Source: Bacillus sp. sid0103
Lineage (GTDB): Bacteria; Bacillota; Bacilli; Bacillales_B; DSM-18226
Reading direction: 5' to 3'
NCBI RefSeq assembly: GCF_019219025.1
Contig: NZ_JAHUWN010000016.1
Location: 1-64,000, forward strand
Length of the DNA: 64,000 nt
Position 1 is the first letter of the stretch. Each line of letters opens with the position of its first letter. The notes under the pieces were generated by a model, which saw nothing but the letters and a program-made list of their open reading frames with translations, was not told the origin of the DNA and did no database searches. Position numbers and translations under genes: made by a program. Shown piece by piece: positions 38,119 to 47,561 of the stretch.

Positions 38119-38150
38119 ACAATCACCTTTTATTTATGTATTTACGTCAA

Positions 38151-38336
38151 TTATGTTAAAAAAACAATAAGAAGCGTTATTCCGGCAATAATCATTAATA
38201 TGTAAGCGATAATTGCTGTAATAATTCGGAGTACCCCTTTTAATTTATATCTACTTAAATAAATTGTTATAATTGAAAGGAACATAAATCCCATTCCTGC
38301 AATCGAGACCCACATTTTAAACATAGCTGGCGACAA
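38151..38336 (-). CDS. yphE: DUF2768 membrane protein YphE
   Basis: A 61-residue protein with two membrane helices (about 6-25 and 38-60) joined by SRYKLKGVLR. It matches the small YphE family located between gpsA and yphF. The start is TTG 38336, with AGGGGGAG six bases upstream, giving the expected MSPAMFKMW. The function is unknown. Confidence 0.85.
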   Translation of the reverse strand: MSPAMFKMWVSIAGMGFMFLSIITIYLSRYKLKGVLRIITAIIAYILMIIAGITLLIVFLT

Positions 38337-38417
38337 ATATAACTCCCCCTTTTTTCGAAAATTAATTATATCACAAGCGATAGCTTTTCAAGAAAACTTT
38401 TGAACTAAAGAAAAAAA

Positions 38418-38450
38418 ACTGAAGTAAAGAGGGGCGAATTCTTTACTTCA
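38418..38450 (-). terminator. gpsA terminator
   Basis: CTGAAGTAAAGA pairs with TCTTTACTTCAG and is followed by TTTTTTTC on the minus strand. It lies 168 bases after the gpsA stop. A GGTTGC/GCAACC hairpin (38494-38520) lies in the untranslated stretch between them. Confidence 0.8.
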
Positions 38451-38617
38451 GCTTTAACGACTAAATAACCCATACTCCAGCGTATAACTACTAGGTTGCT
38501 TCGTAGCATTGTATGCAACCTAAACACAATAGGTCTCACCGAACGCCCATTTATTATGAAAAACTTTTCAAATGCATCAGCTCTGCCAAGCCCATTTTCA
38601 TTTTTTATGAACATTTT

Positions 38618-39670
38618 TCAGTCTTCGGTATTTCGTTCCTCTAAAACATTTACCAAATCTTCCATTTCATGTGTTTTTCCCCGAGCCATTAATACATCTA
38701 CAGCATCGATTGCGTTCTTGCCATTAAATAAGACATCATAAAGGGCAAAAGTAATTGGCATGTTAACATCATACTTTTTAGCTAACTGATAAGCAGCCTT
38801 GGTGGTTCTAACACCTTCAACAACCATCCCCATGTTGTCCAATACCTCATTAAGGGTTTTGCCTTTCCCTAATAGGTTTCCTGCTCTCCAGTTACGTGAG
38901 TGAACGCTTGTACATGTAACAATTAAATCACCTATTCCTGCAAGTCCAGAAAAGGTTAATGGGTTTGCCCCCATTTTCGTACCAAGTCGAGCTATTTCTG
39001 CTAATCCACGTGTCATTAATGCAGCTTTAGCATTATCTCCATAGCCCAGCCCATCAGTAATACCCGCAGCAAGTGCAATGATATTTTTTAAGGCACCACC
39101 AATTTCAACACCGATGACATCAGAATTGGTATAAACTCGAAAATTGTTGTTGATGAATAAATCCTGTATCTTTTCTGCAGCCTCCATATTTTCAGAAGTT
39201 ACTGCTACCGTTGTTGGGTGTCTGAGGCTTACTTCCTCTGCATGACTTGGACCGGAGAGGACAACGACATCCTTCAATAATTCTTTTGGCATCTCTTCTT
39301 TAATAATTTCTGAAATACGCATTAACGAATCAGGTTCAATCCCTTTACTAACGTGTGCGATTGTCAATGGTTCAGTATGTACTTCACGAATTTTCCCGAT
39401 GACCTCACGAATCGCCTTTGTAGGGACAGCCAATATAAGTGTATCTACTCCCGATAATGCATCTCTTAATGATGCATATCCAACAATTAATTCTGAAAGG
39501 ACAATTTCCGGGAGATATTTCTTGTTTGTATGCTGCTCATTAATTTCTTTTACTTGCTCCTCAGCATGGCTCCATAGACGAACTTCATGCCCATTGTCTG
39601 CAAGCACCATTGCCAAAGCAGTTCCCCAACTTCCAGCTCCAATTACGGCTATTGCTGTTTTAGTATCCAT
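38618..39670 (-). CDS. gpsA: glycerol-3-phosphate dehydrogenase [NAD(P)+]
   Basis: Makes sn-glycerol 3-phosphate for phospholipid synthesis. The 350-residue protein has the Rossmann motif [32 protein letters not shown], the catalytic lysine region [32 protein letters not shown] and [15 protein letters not shown]. The start could be ATG 39670 or the adjacent TTG 39673. It follows der by 26 bases as in B. subtilis. Confidence 0.96.
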   Translation of the reverse strand: MDTKTAIAVIGAGSWGTALAMVLADNGHEVRLWSHAEEQVKEINEQHTNKKYLPEIVLSELIVGYASLRDALSGVDTLILAVPTKAIREVIGKIREVHTEPLTIAHVSKGIEPDSLMRISEIIKEEMPKELLKDVVVLSGPSHAEEVSLRHPTTVAVTSENMEAAEKIQDLFINNNFRVYTNSDVIGVEIGGALKNIIALAAGITDGLGYGDNAKAALMTRGLAEIARLGTKMGANPLTFSGLAGIGDLIVTCTSVHSRNWRAGNLLGKGKTLNEVLDNMGMVVEGVRTTKAAYQLAKKYDVNMPITFALYDVLFNGKNAIDAVDVLMARGKTHEMEDLVNVLEERNTED

Positions 39671-39696
39671 CAATTCAAATTACACCCGCCTTATCT

Positions 39697-41007
39697 TTAT
39701 TTTCTTTCTCTTGCATAAATTTTGATAGGGGTCCCTTCAAATCCAAAAGCTTCTCTTATTCTGTTCTCTAAGAAGCGTTCATACGAAAAATGCAACAATT
39801 CTGGTTCATTTACAAATACAACAAAAGTCGGCGGTTTAACTGCCACTTGTGTTGTGTAGTATATTTTTAAGCGTCTGCCATTATCAGTTGGTGTCGGATT
39901 CATAGCTACTGCATCCATGATCACATCATTAAGTACGCTTGTTTCCACTCTCATCGAATGGTTTTCACTAGCTATATTAATCATCGGAAGCAGTGTGTGC
40001 ACTCGTTTTTTGGTTTTAGCAGATAAAAACACAATTGGAGCATAACTAAGAAATAAGAAATGTTCCCTTATCTTCTGTTCGAGTTCTTTCATCGTCTTTT
40101 CGTCTTTTTCAACAGCATCCCACTTATTTACCACGATAACAACCGCCCTGCCCGCTTCATGAGCATAACCAGCAATCTTTTTGTCCTGTTCAATGATTCC
40201 TTCTTCAGCATTAATCACAACAAGAACAACGTCCGAACGTTCTATTGCCCTCAGGGCACGAAGTACACTATACTTTTCCGTACTTTCATAAACCTTTCCT
40301 TTTTTCCTAATACCTGCTGTATCAATTATGACATATTTTCCCCCATTGTATGTATAAGGAGAATCCACAGCATCACGAGTGGTTCCGGCAATATTACTGA
40401 CGATTACGCGTTCTTCACCTAAAATGGCATTCACCAAAGAGGATTTCCCAACGTTTGGACGTCCAATTAATGAAAATTTAATGACATCTTCACCATACTC
40501 TTCAAATTTGTCTTTGGGAAAATGTTTTGCAGCTTCATCTAATAAGTCCCCTAATCCTAGACCATGTGAACCTGAAATGGGAATAGGCTCTCCAAATCCT
40601 AACGAATAAAAATCATAGACCAGATCCCGCATTTCCGGGTTATCTATTTTATTAACAGCTAATACAACAGGCTTTTTAGACCTATAGAGTATTTTTGCCA
40701 CTTCTTCATCTGCTGCAGTTACACCTTCACGTCCGTTTGTTAAGAAGATAATTACATCTGCCTCATCAATAGCGATTTCAGCCTGTTGACGAATTTGTTC
40801 CAAAAACGGTTCATCACCAATATCAATTCCACCAGTATCGATAAGATTAAAGTCATGTGTTAACCACTCACCAGAACTATAAATACGATCTCTTGTAACT
40901 CCTGGGATGTCCTCAACTATGGAAATTCTTTCACCTACAATTCGATTAAAAATCGTTGATTTTCCTACGTTGGGCCGTCCTACAATGGCAATAACAGGTT
41001 TAACCAA
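39697..41007 (-). CDS. der: ribosome-associated GTPase Der (EngA)
   Basis: Essential GTPase for 50S ribosomal subunit assembly. The 436-residue protein has two tandem GTPase domains, visible as GRPNVGKST (10-18) with DTGG and NKID, and GRPNVGKSS (about 182) with DTAGI and NKWD. A C-terminal KH-like domain ends [10 protein letters not shown]. It lies upstream of gpsA. Its own upstream gap has a terminator of yphA and a small CCCG/CGGG palindrome. Confidence 0.97.
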   Translation of the reverse strand: MVKPVIAIVGRPNVGKSTIFNRIVGERISIVEDIPGVTRDRIYSSGEWLTHDFNLIDTGGIDIGDEPFLEQIRQQAEIAIDEADVIIFLTNGREGVTAADEEVAKILYRSKKPVVLAVNKIDNPEMRDLVYDFYSLGFGEPIPISGSHGLGLGDLLDEAAKHFPKDKFEEYGEDVIKFSLIGRPNVGKSSLVNAILGEERVIVSNIAGTTRDAVDSPYTYNGGKYVIIDTAGIRKKGKVYESTEKYSVLRALRAIERSDVVLVVINAEEGIIEQDKKIAGYAHEAGRAVVIVVNKWDAVEKDEKTMKELEQKIREHFLFLSYAPIVFLSAKTKKRVHTLLPMINIASENHSMRVETSVLNDVIMDAVAMNPTPTDNGRRLKIYYTTQVAVKPPTFVVFVNEPELLHFSYERFLENRIREAFGFEGTPIKIYARERK

Positions 41008-41142
41008 TTACAATCGCCATCCTTTCTTTCCTATATTTAAATACTTTTTAGTATGTTAGCATAGAGTGAAAATTACATCAGTGGGGGGCTTACTTCCCGA
41101 TAATGCGGGATCAATCCCTTAAGTTCTTATTAAGTAAAGAAA

Positions 41143-41163
41143 CCCTTCTGTGTTCTAGAAGGG
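41143..41163 (-). terminator. yphA terminator
   Basis: CCCTTCT pairs with AGAAGGG around a seven-base loop and is followed by TTTCTTTACTT on the minus strand. Confidence 0.7.
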
Positions 41164-41260
41164 CCTAACTATGTTATTTTATCAATGTTAATCCTTTCCC
41201 GCAATGGAAAAAAACGAAATGTGGAATATGCGGAAAAGCTATTGTCTAAAAAAATCCAGT

Positions 41261-41869
41261 TCATGATGATTTTTGCTTTCCTTTTTCAAAAAAGTGAAAA
41301 TGATTTTGGAGGATAGAACCTATATTTTCTAATGCGCTCCATCCTGTAAGCAATAGTGCTGTTAATGAGCAAACATCTAAGTACGCAAAAGTCCCGATTA
41401 AATAAGGAAATTGGAACTTATTTAAAATAAATGCATATAAAATTTCACCTTGCATGGCACCAGCAAATATGATGAGCAATCTACCTTTTAACGTTTTTTG
41501 CAATAATAAAGCTAAATACCATAACGTTATTCCCATCATCCATTCCTTTTTAAAAATGATCCAAATCGGATCAAAGATCTCAAATAAATGGAAGGTCACA
41601 TATGCAATGGATACGGTAAATGAACAAATAAAAAAGTATATTAGTGCTCCTCGTTTTTCTTGGCTCATAAATAAGTAACAACTGCCTAACATAAATAACC
41701 CGCTTGCTTGGACTTCAAATTCGCCTATCGTAAACTGGACATTAGACAATATTAATGCCATTAGTATGATCACTGCCAATTTTAGTCGATAAGGGTTTTG
41801 CTTTTCTAGAATAAAAGTCAAGTATATCCAAAATCCCCAAAAGACCCAATAAAATATTGCCCCTTCCAA
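41261..41869 (-). CDS. yphA: YphA family membrane protein
   Basis: The 202-residue protein is rich in hydrophobic segments (about six), beginning MEGAIFYWVFWGFWIYLTFIL, with a basic C-terminal tail (FFEKGKQKSS). Position and character match YphA of B. subtilis, a sporulation-associated membrane protein of uncertain role. I choose TTG 41869 because AGGAGG lies eight bases upstream. A GTG three codons earlier overlaps that site. Confidence 0.78.
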   Translation of the reverse strand: MEGAIFYWVFWGFWIYLTFILEKQNPYRLKLAVIILMALILSNVQFTIGEFEVQASGLFMLGSCYLFMSQEKRGALIYFFICSFTVSIAYVTFHLFEIFDPIWIIFKKEWMMGITLWYLALLLQKTLKGRLLIIFAGAMQGEILYAFILNKFQFPYLIGTFAYLDVCSLTALLLTGWSALENIGSILQNHFHFFEKGKQKSS

Positions 41870-41927
41870 CTCATACACCTCCTATTATTTTCATTATTGG
41901 TATTCTTTATGTAGTTTCATACTTCCT

Positions 41928-41957
41928 TGAATAATATTTCATGTGTGAATCATCTTA
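41928..41957 (+). promoter_or_regulatory. probable SigG (forespore) promoter of ypzI
   Basis: TGAATA (41928-41933), a 17-base spacer and CATCTTA (41951-41957) match the SigG/SigF pattern (GNATR, CATNNTA) ahead of ypzI. Confidence 0.55.
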
Positions 41958-41977
41958 TTAAGAGGAGGTGTGTTTGA

Positions 41978-42118
41978 ATGGGAAAAGACCGACAGGAAAA
42001 AAAGTTACGTGAAAGTAGAAGAGTGGAATCAGACCGCGATCAGGCCTTGCACTATCCTAGTGCCACAAAGCTATCTGGGCCTGAAGAAGCACGGGGATTA
42101 AATGACGGGAAAAGATAA
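41978..42118 (+). CDS. ypzI: YpzI family small protein
   Basis: A 46-residue rightward frame starts at ATG 41978 with AGAGGAGG about ten bases upstream. The product begins MGKDRQEKKLRESRRVESDR and ends ARGLNDGKR. It is very hydrophilic and charged, with DQALHYPSATKL in the middle, and matches the small YpzI proteins of Bacillus located here. The function is unknown. A SigG-like promoter suggests expression in the forespore. It converges with fni across a shared terminator. Confidence 0.85.
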   Translation: MGKDRQEKKLRESRRVESDRDQALHYPSATKLSGPEEARGLNDGKR

Positions 42119-42121
42119 GAA

Positions 42122-42149
42122 AAAAGCTCTCGCGAATGCGGGAGCTTTT
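42122..42149. terminator. terminator shared by ypzI and fni
   Basis: AAAAGCTCTCGC pairs with GCGGGAGCTTTT (one mismatch) around GAAT-like loop bases. T-rich flanks serve ypzI best, and the element overlaps the fni stop. Confidence 0.75.
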
Positions 42150-43206
42150 ATTTTATCGAACGCTGGGCAAAGCGTTTCGTATCGATGCCGCGTTGATTTA
42201 ACCAATGATAGGTTTCCCCTGAGATTATTAATGGGGCTTTTTTTAAATCGGAAATTGTTTTAGCACCTAAAGCCGTCATTATGATCGTTAATTCGTCATG
42301 AAGGGCTTCAATTTCTTTCTGTAAAACCTCTATCCCTTCTTTTAAAAGAATTTGCAAGAAATAACCTGCCATGCCGATTGCATTCGCACCTATTGCTAAT
42401 CCCTTGGCAACATCATGTCCTGACATAAATCCACCAGAGCCGATGACAGAAAGATCTTGAGAAACAGACGATGCTTCAAGAATGGAAACACTTGTTGGAA
42501 TTCCCCATTGATTAAAAAAAGACAATGATTTATCCCTGCGCTTATTTTCAATTTCTGCAAAATTTGTCCCTCCGGAGCCGCCTACATCAACTAGTTTAAC
42601 ACCAATGGATAAAAGGTCTTTAACGGTCTCCATCCCCATCCCAAAACCGACTTCTTTTACAATGACTGGCACTTCTGCCTCTTTTACAATTGATTCAATC
42701 CTTTTAAGTGCTCCAGAAAAATCACGATCGCCTTCGGGCATGGTTAATTCCTGAATAACATTCAAATGTATTTGCAGTGCGTCTGCTTCAATCATCCCAA
42801 TTGCGGTTTTGGCGTTCTCAACTGTTGCTTCGCTTCCTAAATTCGCAATGATTACACCAGATGGATTCTCTTTGCGAACAACTTCGTAGGTATATCTTTG
42901 AGATTTATCCTTTATAGCAGCCATTTGTGATCCAACTGCCATTGTTAAACCCGTATTATTCGCCACAATTGCCAGTTCTTTATTGATACGATATGTTTTA
43001 TCACCACCACCACCGGTCATGGCATTGATAAAAATAGGCGAACTTAAATAAAGTCCGCCCACTTCATGGTTTAAACCAACATCGTACACACCGATATCGG
43101 GTAAACCTTGGTGAATAAATTTTATATCATCGAAAACTGAAGAATGATTTTGCCTATTTTCAAGTGCAAAACGAATGTGGTCCCATTTCCGTTCAGATCT
43201 AGACAC
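42148..43206 (-). CDS. fni: isopentenyl-diphosphate delta-isomerase, type 2
   Basis: FMN-dependent isomerase interconverting isopentenyl and dimethylallyl diphosphate, feeding prenyl synthesis. The 352-residue TIM-barrel protein shows RKWDHIRFALE, PIFINAMTGGGG, MAVGSQMAAI, QIHLNVIQELTMPEGDRDF, VIVKEVGFGMG, DVGGSGGTNFAEIENKR and the late GSGGFMSGHDVAKGLAIGA. It starts at GTG 43206 after GGTG and lies 11 bases after rpsA. Confidence 0.97.
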   Translation of the reverse strand: MSRSERKWDHIRFALENRQNHSSVFDDIKFIHQGLPDIGVYDVGLNHEVGGLYLSSPIFINAMTGGGGDKTYRINKELAIVANNTGLTMAVGSQMAAIKDKSQRYTYEVVRKENPSGVIIANLGSEATVENAKTAIGMIEADALQIHLNVIQELTMPEGDRDFSGALKRIESIVKEAEVPVIVKEVGFGMGMETVKDLLSIGVKLVDVGGSGGTNFAEIENKRRDKSLSFFNQWGIPTSVSILEASSVSQDLSVIGSGGFMSGHDVAKGLAIGANAIGMAGYFLQILLKEGIEVLQKEIEALHDELTIIMTALGAKTISDLKKAPLIISGETYHWLNQRGIDTKRFAQRSIK

Positions 43207-43217
43207 TCATATCACCA

Positions 43218-44357
43218 TTATTTTCCTAAATTCTTTAATTTATCACCAATAACTTCCCCAAGTTGAAAGCCCTTTGACTCTTCAGGAAGTTCATAGTCTT
43301 GATTATCCTCATACTCTTTTTCAAGAAGTTCTTTAATGCTTAATGATAAACGTTGTTCAGATTCATTTGCATCGAGGACTTTGACGTCTACTTCTTGTCC
43401 CTCCTTTAATACTTCATGCGGAGTACTAATATGCTTATGAGCAATTTGAGAGATATGAACAAGTCCTTCGACACCTGGGAATACTTCAACAAATGCACCA
43501 TAAGAGACCAATCTTTTCACTTTACCTTTTAAGACGCTTCCTTTAGGTGCTTTTTCAGAAATATTTGACCATGGTCCAGGGAGTGTTTCTTTAATTGATA
43601 AAGAAATTCTCTCATTATCACGGTCAACACTTAATACTTTAACTTGAACTTGCTGGCCCTCGTGAACTACATCTGATGGTTTATTAACATGATCATATGA
43701 TAATTGAGAAATATGAACTAGACCGTCAATGCCGCCAATATCAACAAATGCACCAAAGTCAGTGATTCTTTGAACAGTTCCATCAATAATTTGACCTACT
43801 TGTACTGCACTAAGACGATTTTGTTTTTGCTTCCCTTTTTCTTGTTCCACTACTGCTCGATGCGAGAGAATTAAACGGTTCTTTTCTTTATCAAGTTCGA
43901 CAATTTTAAAAGTAAGAGTACGGCCTTTATAATCACTAAAATCTTCTACAAAATGAGCTTCAACTAATGATGCTGGTACAAACCCACGAACGCCTAGATC
44001 GACTACTAAGCCGCCTTTTACGACGTCTTTGACTTCAGTTTCGATGATTTCTCCACTTTGGAATTGATTTTCCAAATTCTCCCAGGCTTTTTCTGCATCA
44101 ACTTTTCTTTTTGAAAGGATAATTGCTTCTTCCTCAACTTTTAAAACTTCTAATTCTAGTTCATCACCATCGGCAACTGCATCAGATGCCTTTTCAATAT
44201 GAAGACTTGAAAGTTCACTGATTGGGATAATTCCATCAAGTTTACTACCTTGGATATCAACTAGCACCTGTTTTTCTTCTACTTTGGTAACTTGTCCAGT
44301 TACTTTATCCCCAACTTCAAAGCTTTTCACTTCTACTTGATTTAATTCTTCCGACAT
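43218..44357 (-). CDS. rpsA: 30S ribosomal protein S1 homologue (YpfD)
   Basis: The 379-residue protein contains four S1-type OB-fold RNA-binding repeats. They begin near residues 15 (EVGDKVTGQVTKVEEKQVLVDI), 100 (GEIIETEVKDVVKGGLVVDLGVRGFVPAS), 185 (VGQIIDGTVQRITDFGAFVDIGGIDGLVHISQLS) and 270 (KGSVLKGKVKRLVSYGAFVEVFPGVEGLVHIS). Firmicute S1 homologues are shorter than the six-domain E. coli S1, and their exact role is less clear. It lies between the plsC homologue and fni; the ATG has AAGGAGG upstream. Confidence 0.94.
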   Translation of the reverse strand: MSEELNQVEVKSFEVGDKVTGQVTKVEEKQVLVDIQGSKLDGIIPISELSSLHIEKASDAVADGDELELEVLKVEEEAIILSKRKVDAEKAWENLENQFQSGEIIETEVKDVVKGGLVVDLGVRGFVPASLVEAHFVEDFSDYKGRTLTFKIVELDKEKNRLILSHRAVVEQEKGKQKQNRLSAVQVGQIIDGTVQRITDFGAFVDIGGIDGLVHISQLSYDHVNKPSDVVHEGQQVQVKVLSVDRDNERISLSIKETLPGPWSNISEKAPKGSVLKGKVKRLVSYGAFVEVFPGVEGLVHISQIAHKHISTPHEVLKEGQEVDVKVLDANESEQRLSLSIKELLEKEYEDNQDYELPEESKGFQLGEVIGDKLKNLGK

Positions 44358-44517
44358 ATGTATTCCTCCTTAATCCATTTACTTCAAAAATTCTATATAT
44401 GATCTGGTGGATGCCACGCAGCATACAACACAAATAAAAAAACAGAAAAGCAGTGAATTTTAAAAAAAAACTCTTTCCATTAACTTCTTATAAATAGTCT
44501 ATTTTGTCAAGCAGAAG

Positions 44518-45099
44518 CTATTGGTGTTCTTTTTTAAGTTTATCAATTTCTGACATAATTAATTCAGTAACTTGTTCTACTGATGCTTTCTCTTTTCTCA
44601 TTTCTTCCAAATCAATGGGTTGTCCGTAGACAATCTTTAATTTTCGGAAACTTCGATATGGACCGATTATCGCGCAAGGCACAACTGATGCTGTGGACCT
44701 TAATGCAAAAAAACCCGCTCCAGAAAGTCCCTTACCTAGTTCGCCATTCTTACTTCTTGTCCCCTCCGGAAAAAGCCCGAAGACATGTCCATCCTTTAAG
44801 ATCTTTAACCCTGTTCTAAGGGCTTCACGATCACTAAAGCCCCTTTTCACCGGAAAAGCATTACACTTTCTAACGATATTGCCCAAAATAGGCACGGAGA
44901 AAATCTCTTCTTTTGCCATATAATGGACAGGGCGAGGGGCCATTATACCAACAACAATGGGATCAAAATTATGGATATGATTCGCACAAAGAAGAACCCC
45001 GCCTTCTTTAGGGAAATGTTCTACTCCAATAGCTTCAATCCTATAAAGTGGTTTAAAAACTCCTGTAACCACTGATCTTGCAAACGCATAAAACGTCAC
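44518..45099 (-). CDS. plsC: 1-acyl-sn-glycerol-3-phosphate acyltransferase (PlsC family)
   Basis: The 193-residue membrane-associated acyltransferase has the family blocks LLCANHIHNFDPIVVG (NHx4D motif), AFPVKRG, GHVFGLFPEGTRSKNG (PEGT) and VVPCAIIGPYRS. It would make phosphatidic acid from lysophosphatidic acid. The start is GTG 45099, two bases after the cmk stop, so the two are coupled. Whether this is the housekeeping PlsC or a second paralogue cannot be told here. Confidence 0.88.
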   Translation of the reverse strand: MTFYAFARSVVTGVFKPLYRIEAIGVEHFPKEGGVLLCANHIHNFDPIVVGIMAPRPVHYMAKEEIFSVPILGNIVRKCNAFPVKRGFSDREALRTGLKILKDGHVFGLFPEGTRSKNGELGKGLSGAGFFALRSTASVVPCAIIGPYRSFRKLKIVYGQPIDLEEMRKEKASVEQVTELIMSEIDKLKKEHQ

Positions 45100-45101
45100 A
45101 C

Positions 45102-45776
45102 CTATCCAATCCTTTCGTGCACCAACACCATTATTTTTTCTACAACATCTGGAATTGTTAAAGAGGTTGTATCGATTTCAACTGCATCATCGGCTTTTTT
45201 CAATGGTGCTACTTCTCTCTCAGAATCAATTTTATCTCTACGAGCAATTTCTTCTTTCAATTTTTCTAAGTCAGATGGGAAGCCTTTTTGAATATTTTCA
45301 ATATGACGTCTTTCAGCTCTTTCTTCCACACTTGCAAGCAAAAATACTTTTACTTCTGCACCTGGCAATACATGCGTACCAATGTCCCTTCCATCCATAA
45401 CAACTCCGCCCTTAGTGGCAAAAGCTTGTTGTCTTCTGACCATTTCTTCTCGAACCTTCTGATGTTTAGCAACAAAGGAAGTTGAATTGGTTACTTCAGC
45501 AAATCGAATTTCATTCGTAACATCTTGATCGTCTAAAAATACTAACTGACCTTTATCAGATGGCTGCAATCGAATATCTGTGGATAATAATGTTTCCAAT
45601 AAAGCAGCTTCATCTTCCAAATTCAGTTGATTCACTATTGCCTTATATGTTAAAGCTCGGTACATCGCACCAGTATCAATATAAATGTAAGAAAGTTTTT
45701 CAGCTACTATTTTTGCGACTGTACTTTTTCCGGCTGCAGCTGGGCCGTCTATTGCGATTGATATTTTTTTTTCCAT
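45102..45776 (-). CDS. cmk: cytidylate kinase
   Basis: Phosphorylates CMP and dCMP with ATP. The 224-residue protein starts with the P-loop [20 protein letters not shown] (GPAAAGKST at 10-18) and has [27 protein letters not shown] and the lid-region [21 protein letters not shown]. It is followed by the plsC homologue. A terminator of ypfB lies upstream. Confidence 0.97.
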   Translation of the reverse strand: MEKKISIAIDGPAAAGKSTVAKIVAEKLSYIYIDTGAMYRALTYKAIVNQLNLEDEAALLETLLSTDIRLQPSDKGQLVFLDDQDVTNEIRFAEVTNSTSFVAKHQKVREEMVRRQQAFATKGGVVMDGRDIGTHVLPGAEVKVFLLASVEERAERRHIENIQKGFPSDLEKLKEEIARRDKIDSEREVAPLKKADDAVEIDTTSLTIPDVVEKIMVLVHERIG

Positions 45777-45914
45777 AAATCCTCCTATTTGTCATCATGA
45801 GTTTCTCAGATGTTGTCTACTATTATTTTACCACAAGATATTGGATTGCCTCTTTTTTTACCATGATAAAATATGAAATTTTTACAGACCTATTCAGTAA
45901 AAATGGGTAATCAA

Positions 45915-45940
45915 AAGAAAGCAGGCTGCCCTGCTTTCTT
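45915..45940 (-). terminator. ypfB terminator
   Basis: An 11-base hairpin, AAGAAAGCAGG/CCTGCTTTCTT, is followed by TTTTGA on the minus strand and overlaps the ypfB stop. Confidence 0.8.
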
Positions 45941-46118
45941 ATTCTCCCTGAAAGGTTTCAAGAATTTCAGTATATGTATTTTCATTTACTCCTTCATACT
46001 TTGTCAATTGTTTTACTTGCGGAAATACATCTAATTGATGAAAAAAAAGTTGCGAAAGAAATAGAAAAATAAACTGGATGATAACAATTTTGATTAAAAC
46101 TCTTTCTACCTTTTTCAT
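45939..46118 (-). CDS. ypfB: DUF5359 small membrane protein YpfB
   Basis: The 59-residue protein starts MKKVERVLIKIVIIQFIFLF, with one membrane helix at about 8-26 and a short outer tail. It matches the YpfB family located between ypeB and cmk. ATG 46118 has GGAG nine bases upstream. The much longer open frame has no ribosome site. B. subtilis also has ypfA (a c-di-GMP-binding PilZ protein) between ypeB and ypfB, and it is missing here. Confidence 0.82.
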   Translation of the reverse strand: MKKVERVLIKIVIIQFIFLFLSQLFFHQLDVFPQVKQLTKYEGVNENTYTEILETFQGE

Positions 46119-46174
46119 GACTATCCACTCCACTGAGTTAATACCTCTATTATTGGAGTTTTTTGAAAAAAATA

Positions 46175-46200
46175 TAAGGAAAAGCAAATGCTTTTCCTTA
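46175..46200 (-). terminator. sleB-ypeB terminator
   Basis: TAAGGAAAAGC pairs with GCTTTTCCTTA and is followed by TATTTTTTTC on the minus strand. It includes the ypeB stop. Confidence 0.85.
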
Positions 46201-47547
46201 TAACACATCTTCATAAACAGCCTCTGCATTCTTAAGTTTTTCTACATCTTCCTCTACACCACTTTTGGCGTTAATAAAAATCCGGTAAGTATCATCATTG
46301 ATTGTTCCAAGGAACTCGTAACATAATACTTCTTTATTAAGGTCATTGACAATAATCGCTTGACGGTCTTCCATGATTTTCAAGTTTGGATTTACCTTTG
46401 CTCGAGCTTGTTTCACGGAGATAGCCGGTTTTTCAATTGTTCTTGTTTGAAAAGATTTTAAATATTCTTCTGCTGATACACCAATAATATCACCATTATC
46501 TAGCGCTACCTTTACTTTTATTGATTCTGGATAAATTCTAACGCCATTAATAGAGGTGACGAAATTGAATACACCAATATTGTCATACTGTGTGCTTTCA
46601 AATATCTCTAAATCTTTAAAGCCCGTGTCTTTTAAAAAAGCAGCTGCCTTATTATCAGCATCATTTAAACTTAGAACTTGTTTTTTTACATCCCGCTGAT
46701 TGATAAACCAAATTGGTCGACCGGCTTTTTTAGTAATATCCATACTGCCTTCTTCGCCAGTTTTTTTATTTTTTATCGAAACGCTATAAAAACCATAGTT
46801 AGAACCTTTTCCATTTTCCGTAACCTTCACTTCTGAATTCCCATCAATTTTGATGTATTTCTTTGCGATTTGGATTGCCTCTTGTTTGGTAATGGTTTTT
46901 CCTTTTATTTTTTTAAAATTTTCATCCTTTTTTTGCATATTTACAAAAGTGGGACCCAGATTAGATTCAGTATAGCCGCTTACTGTCTTTTCAACTGCCT
47001 TAAAGCCGTCAATAATGGTATTATCAGTCGATTCCTTCCCAGATGCTAAGGCAAGTTCAACATCCATCCAACGAAGATTATTTTTTAATACCATATGCTG
47101 CACTTTTCGGAGATCATTCTGAACATCACCTGCTTGCTTATAAAGGACCTTTAGTGTGTTGTATTCATCGTTTGACAATGGTTCCTTATCCAAATCTCTG
47201 GCAGCTGTACGGTAACTAAAGTTCCCGATTCTAGCTAAGAACTCCTCTGTTTTGTTAAAGGGAAGCAAAGTTAGTGGTAATTGACCAACATCACCATGAG
47301 CCTCAGAAGTAAGCCGCCAAACTTCTATAAGGGACGGAGACAATGACTGTTTTGAATTCATTGCAAGAGTGGTCCCAATCTTATCGTGTAATAGATCAAC
47401 TTGATAGGTAAGGTCATGGAATGCCCGTTGATAAGTATTTTCCGCATTTAAAAGAACGGCATTCTTCTCCTGATGTTCTTGATAGCCCCAATATGCGGTT
47501 CCCACAACACCGACTGCGAGAACGCCAATTAATATTCCTCTTATCAA
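46198..47547 (-). CDS. ypeB: germination protein YpeB
   Basis: Needed for proper localisation and stability of the cortex-lytic enzyme SleB in the spore. The 449-residue protein has an N-terminal membrane helix or signal (MIRGILIGVLAVGVVGTAYWGY), a long helical middle, and C-terminal PepSY-type repeats (ITKQEAIQIAKKYIKIDGNSEV, SVKQARAKVNPNLKIMED). It starts at TTG 47547, seven bases after GAGGTG. It lies 15 bases after sleB, so the two form an operon that is typically SigG-controlled in Bacillus. Confidence 0.96.
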   Translation of the reverse strand: MIRGILIGVLAVGVVGTAYWGYQEHQEKNAVLLNAENTYQRAFHDLTYQVDLLHDKIGTTLAMNSKQSLSPSLIEVWRLTSEAHGDVGQLPLTLLPFNKTEEFLARIGNFSYRTAARDLDKEPLSNDEYNTLKVLYKQAGDVQNDLRKVQHMVLKNNLRWMDVELALASGKESTDNTIIDGFKAVEKTVSGYTESNLGPTFVNMQKKDENFKKIKGKTITKQEAIQIAKKYIKIDGNSEVKVTENGKGSNYGFYSVSIKNKKTGEEGSMDITKKAGRPIWFINQRDVKKQVLSLNDADNKAAAFLKDTGFKDLEIFESTQYDNIGVFNFVTSINGVRIYPESIKVKVALDNGDIIGVSAEEYLKSFQTRTIEKPAISVKQARAKVNPNLKIMEDRQAIIVNDLNKEVLCYEFLGTINDDTYRIFINAKSGVEEDVEKLKNAEAVYEDVL

Positions 47548-47561
47548 TTCTATTCACCTCT

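Noticed and set aside
38405..38614. Leftward open frame of 69 codons after gpsA
   Set aside because: No ribosome site, it includes the gpsA terminator, and the product has no recognisable features.
41096..41109. CCCG/CGGG palindrome before der
   Set aside because: Only four paired bases, with no T-tract; too weak to call a terminator or operator.
43218..44357. Possibility that the S1-type gene is a polynucleotide phosphorylase-like or RNase fragment
   Set aside because: It consists of four full S1 repeats and nothing else, which matches the Firmicute S1 homologue length.
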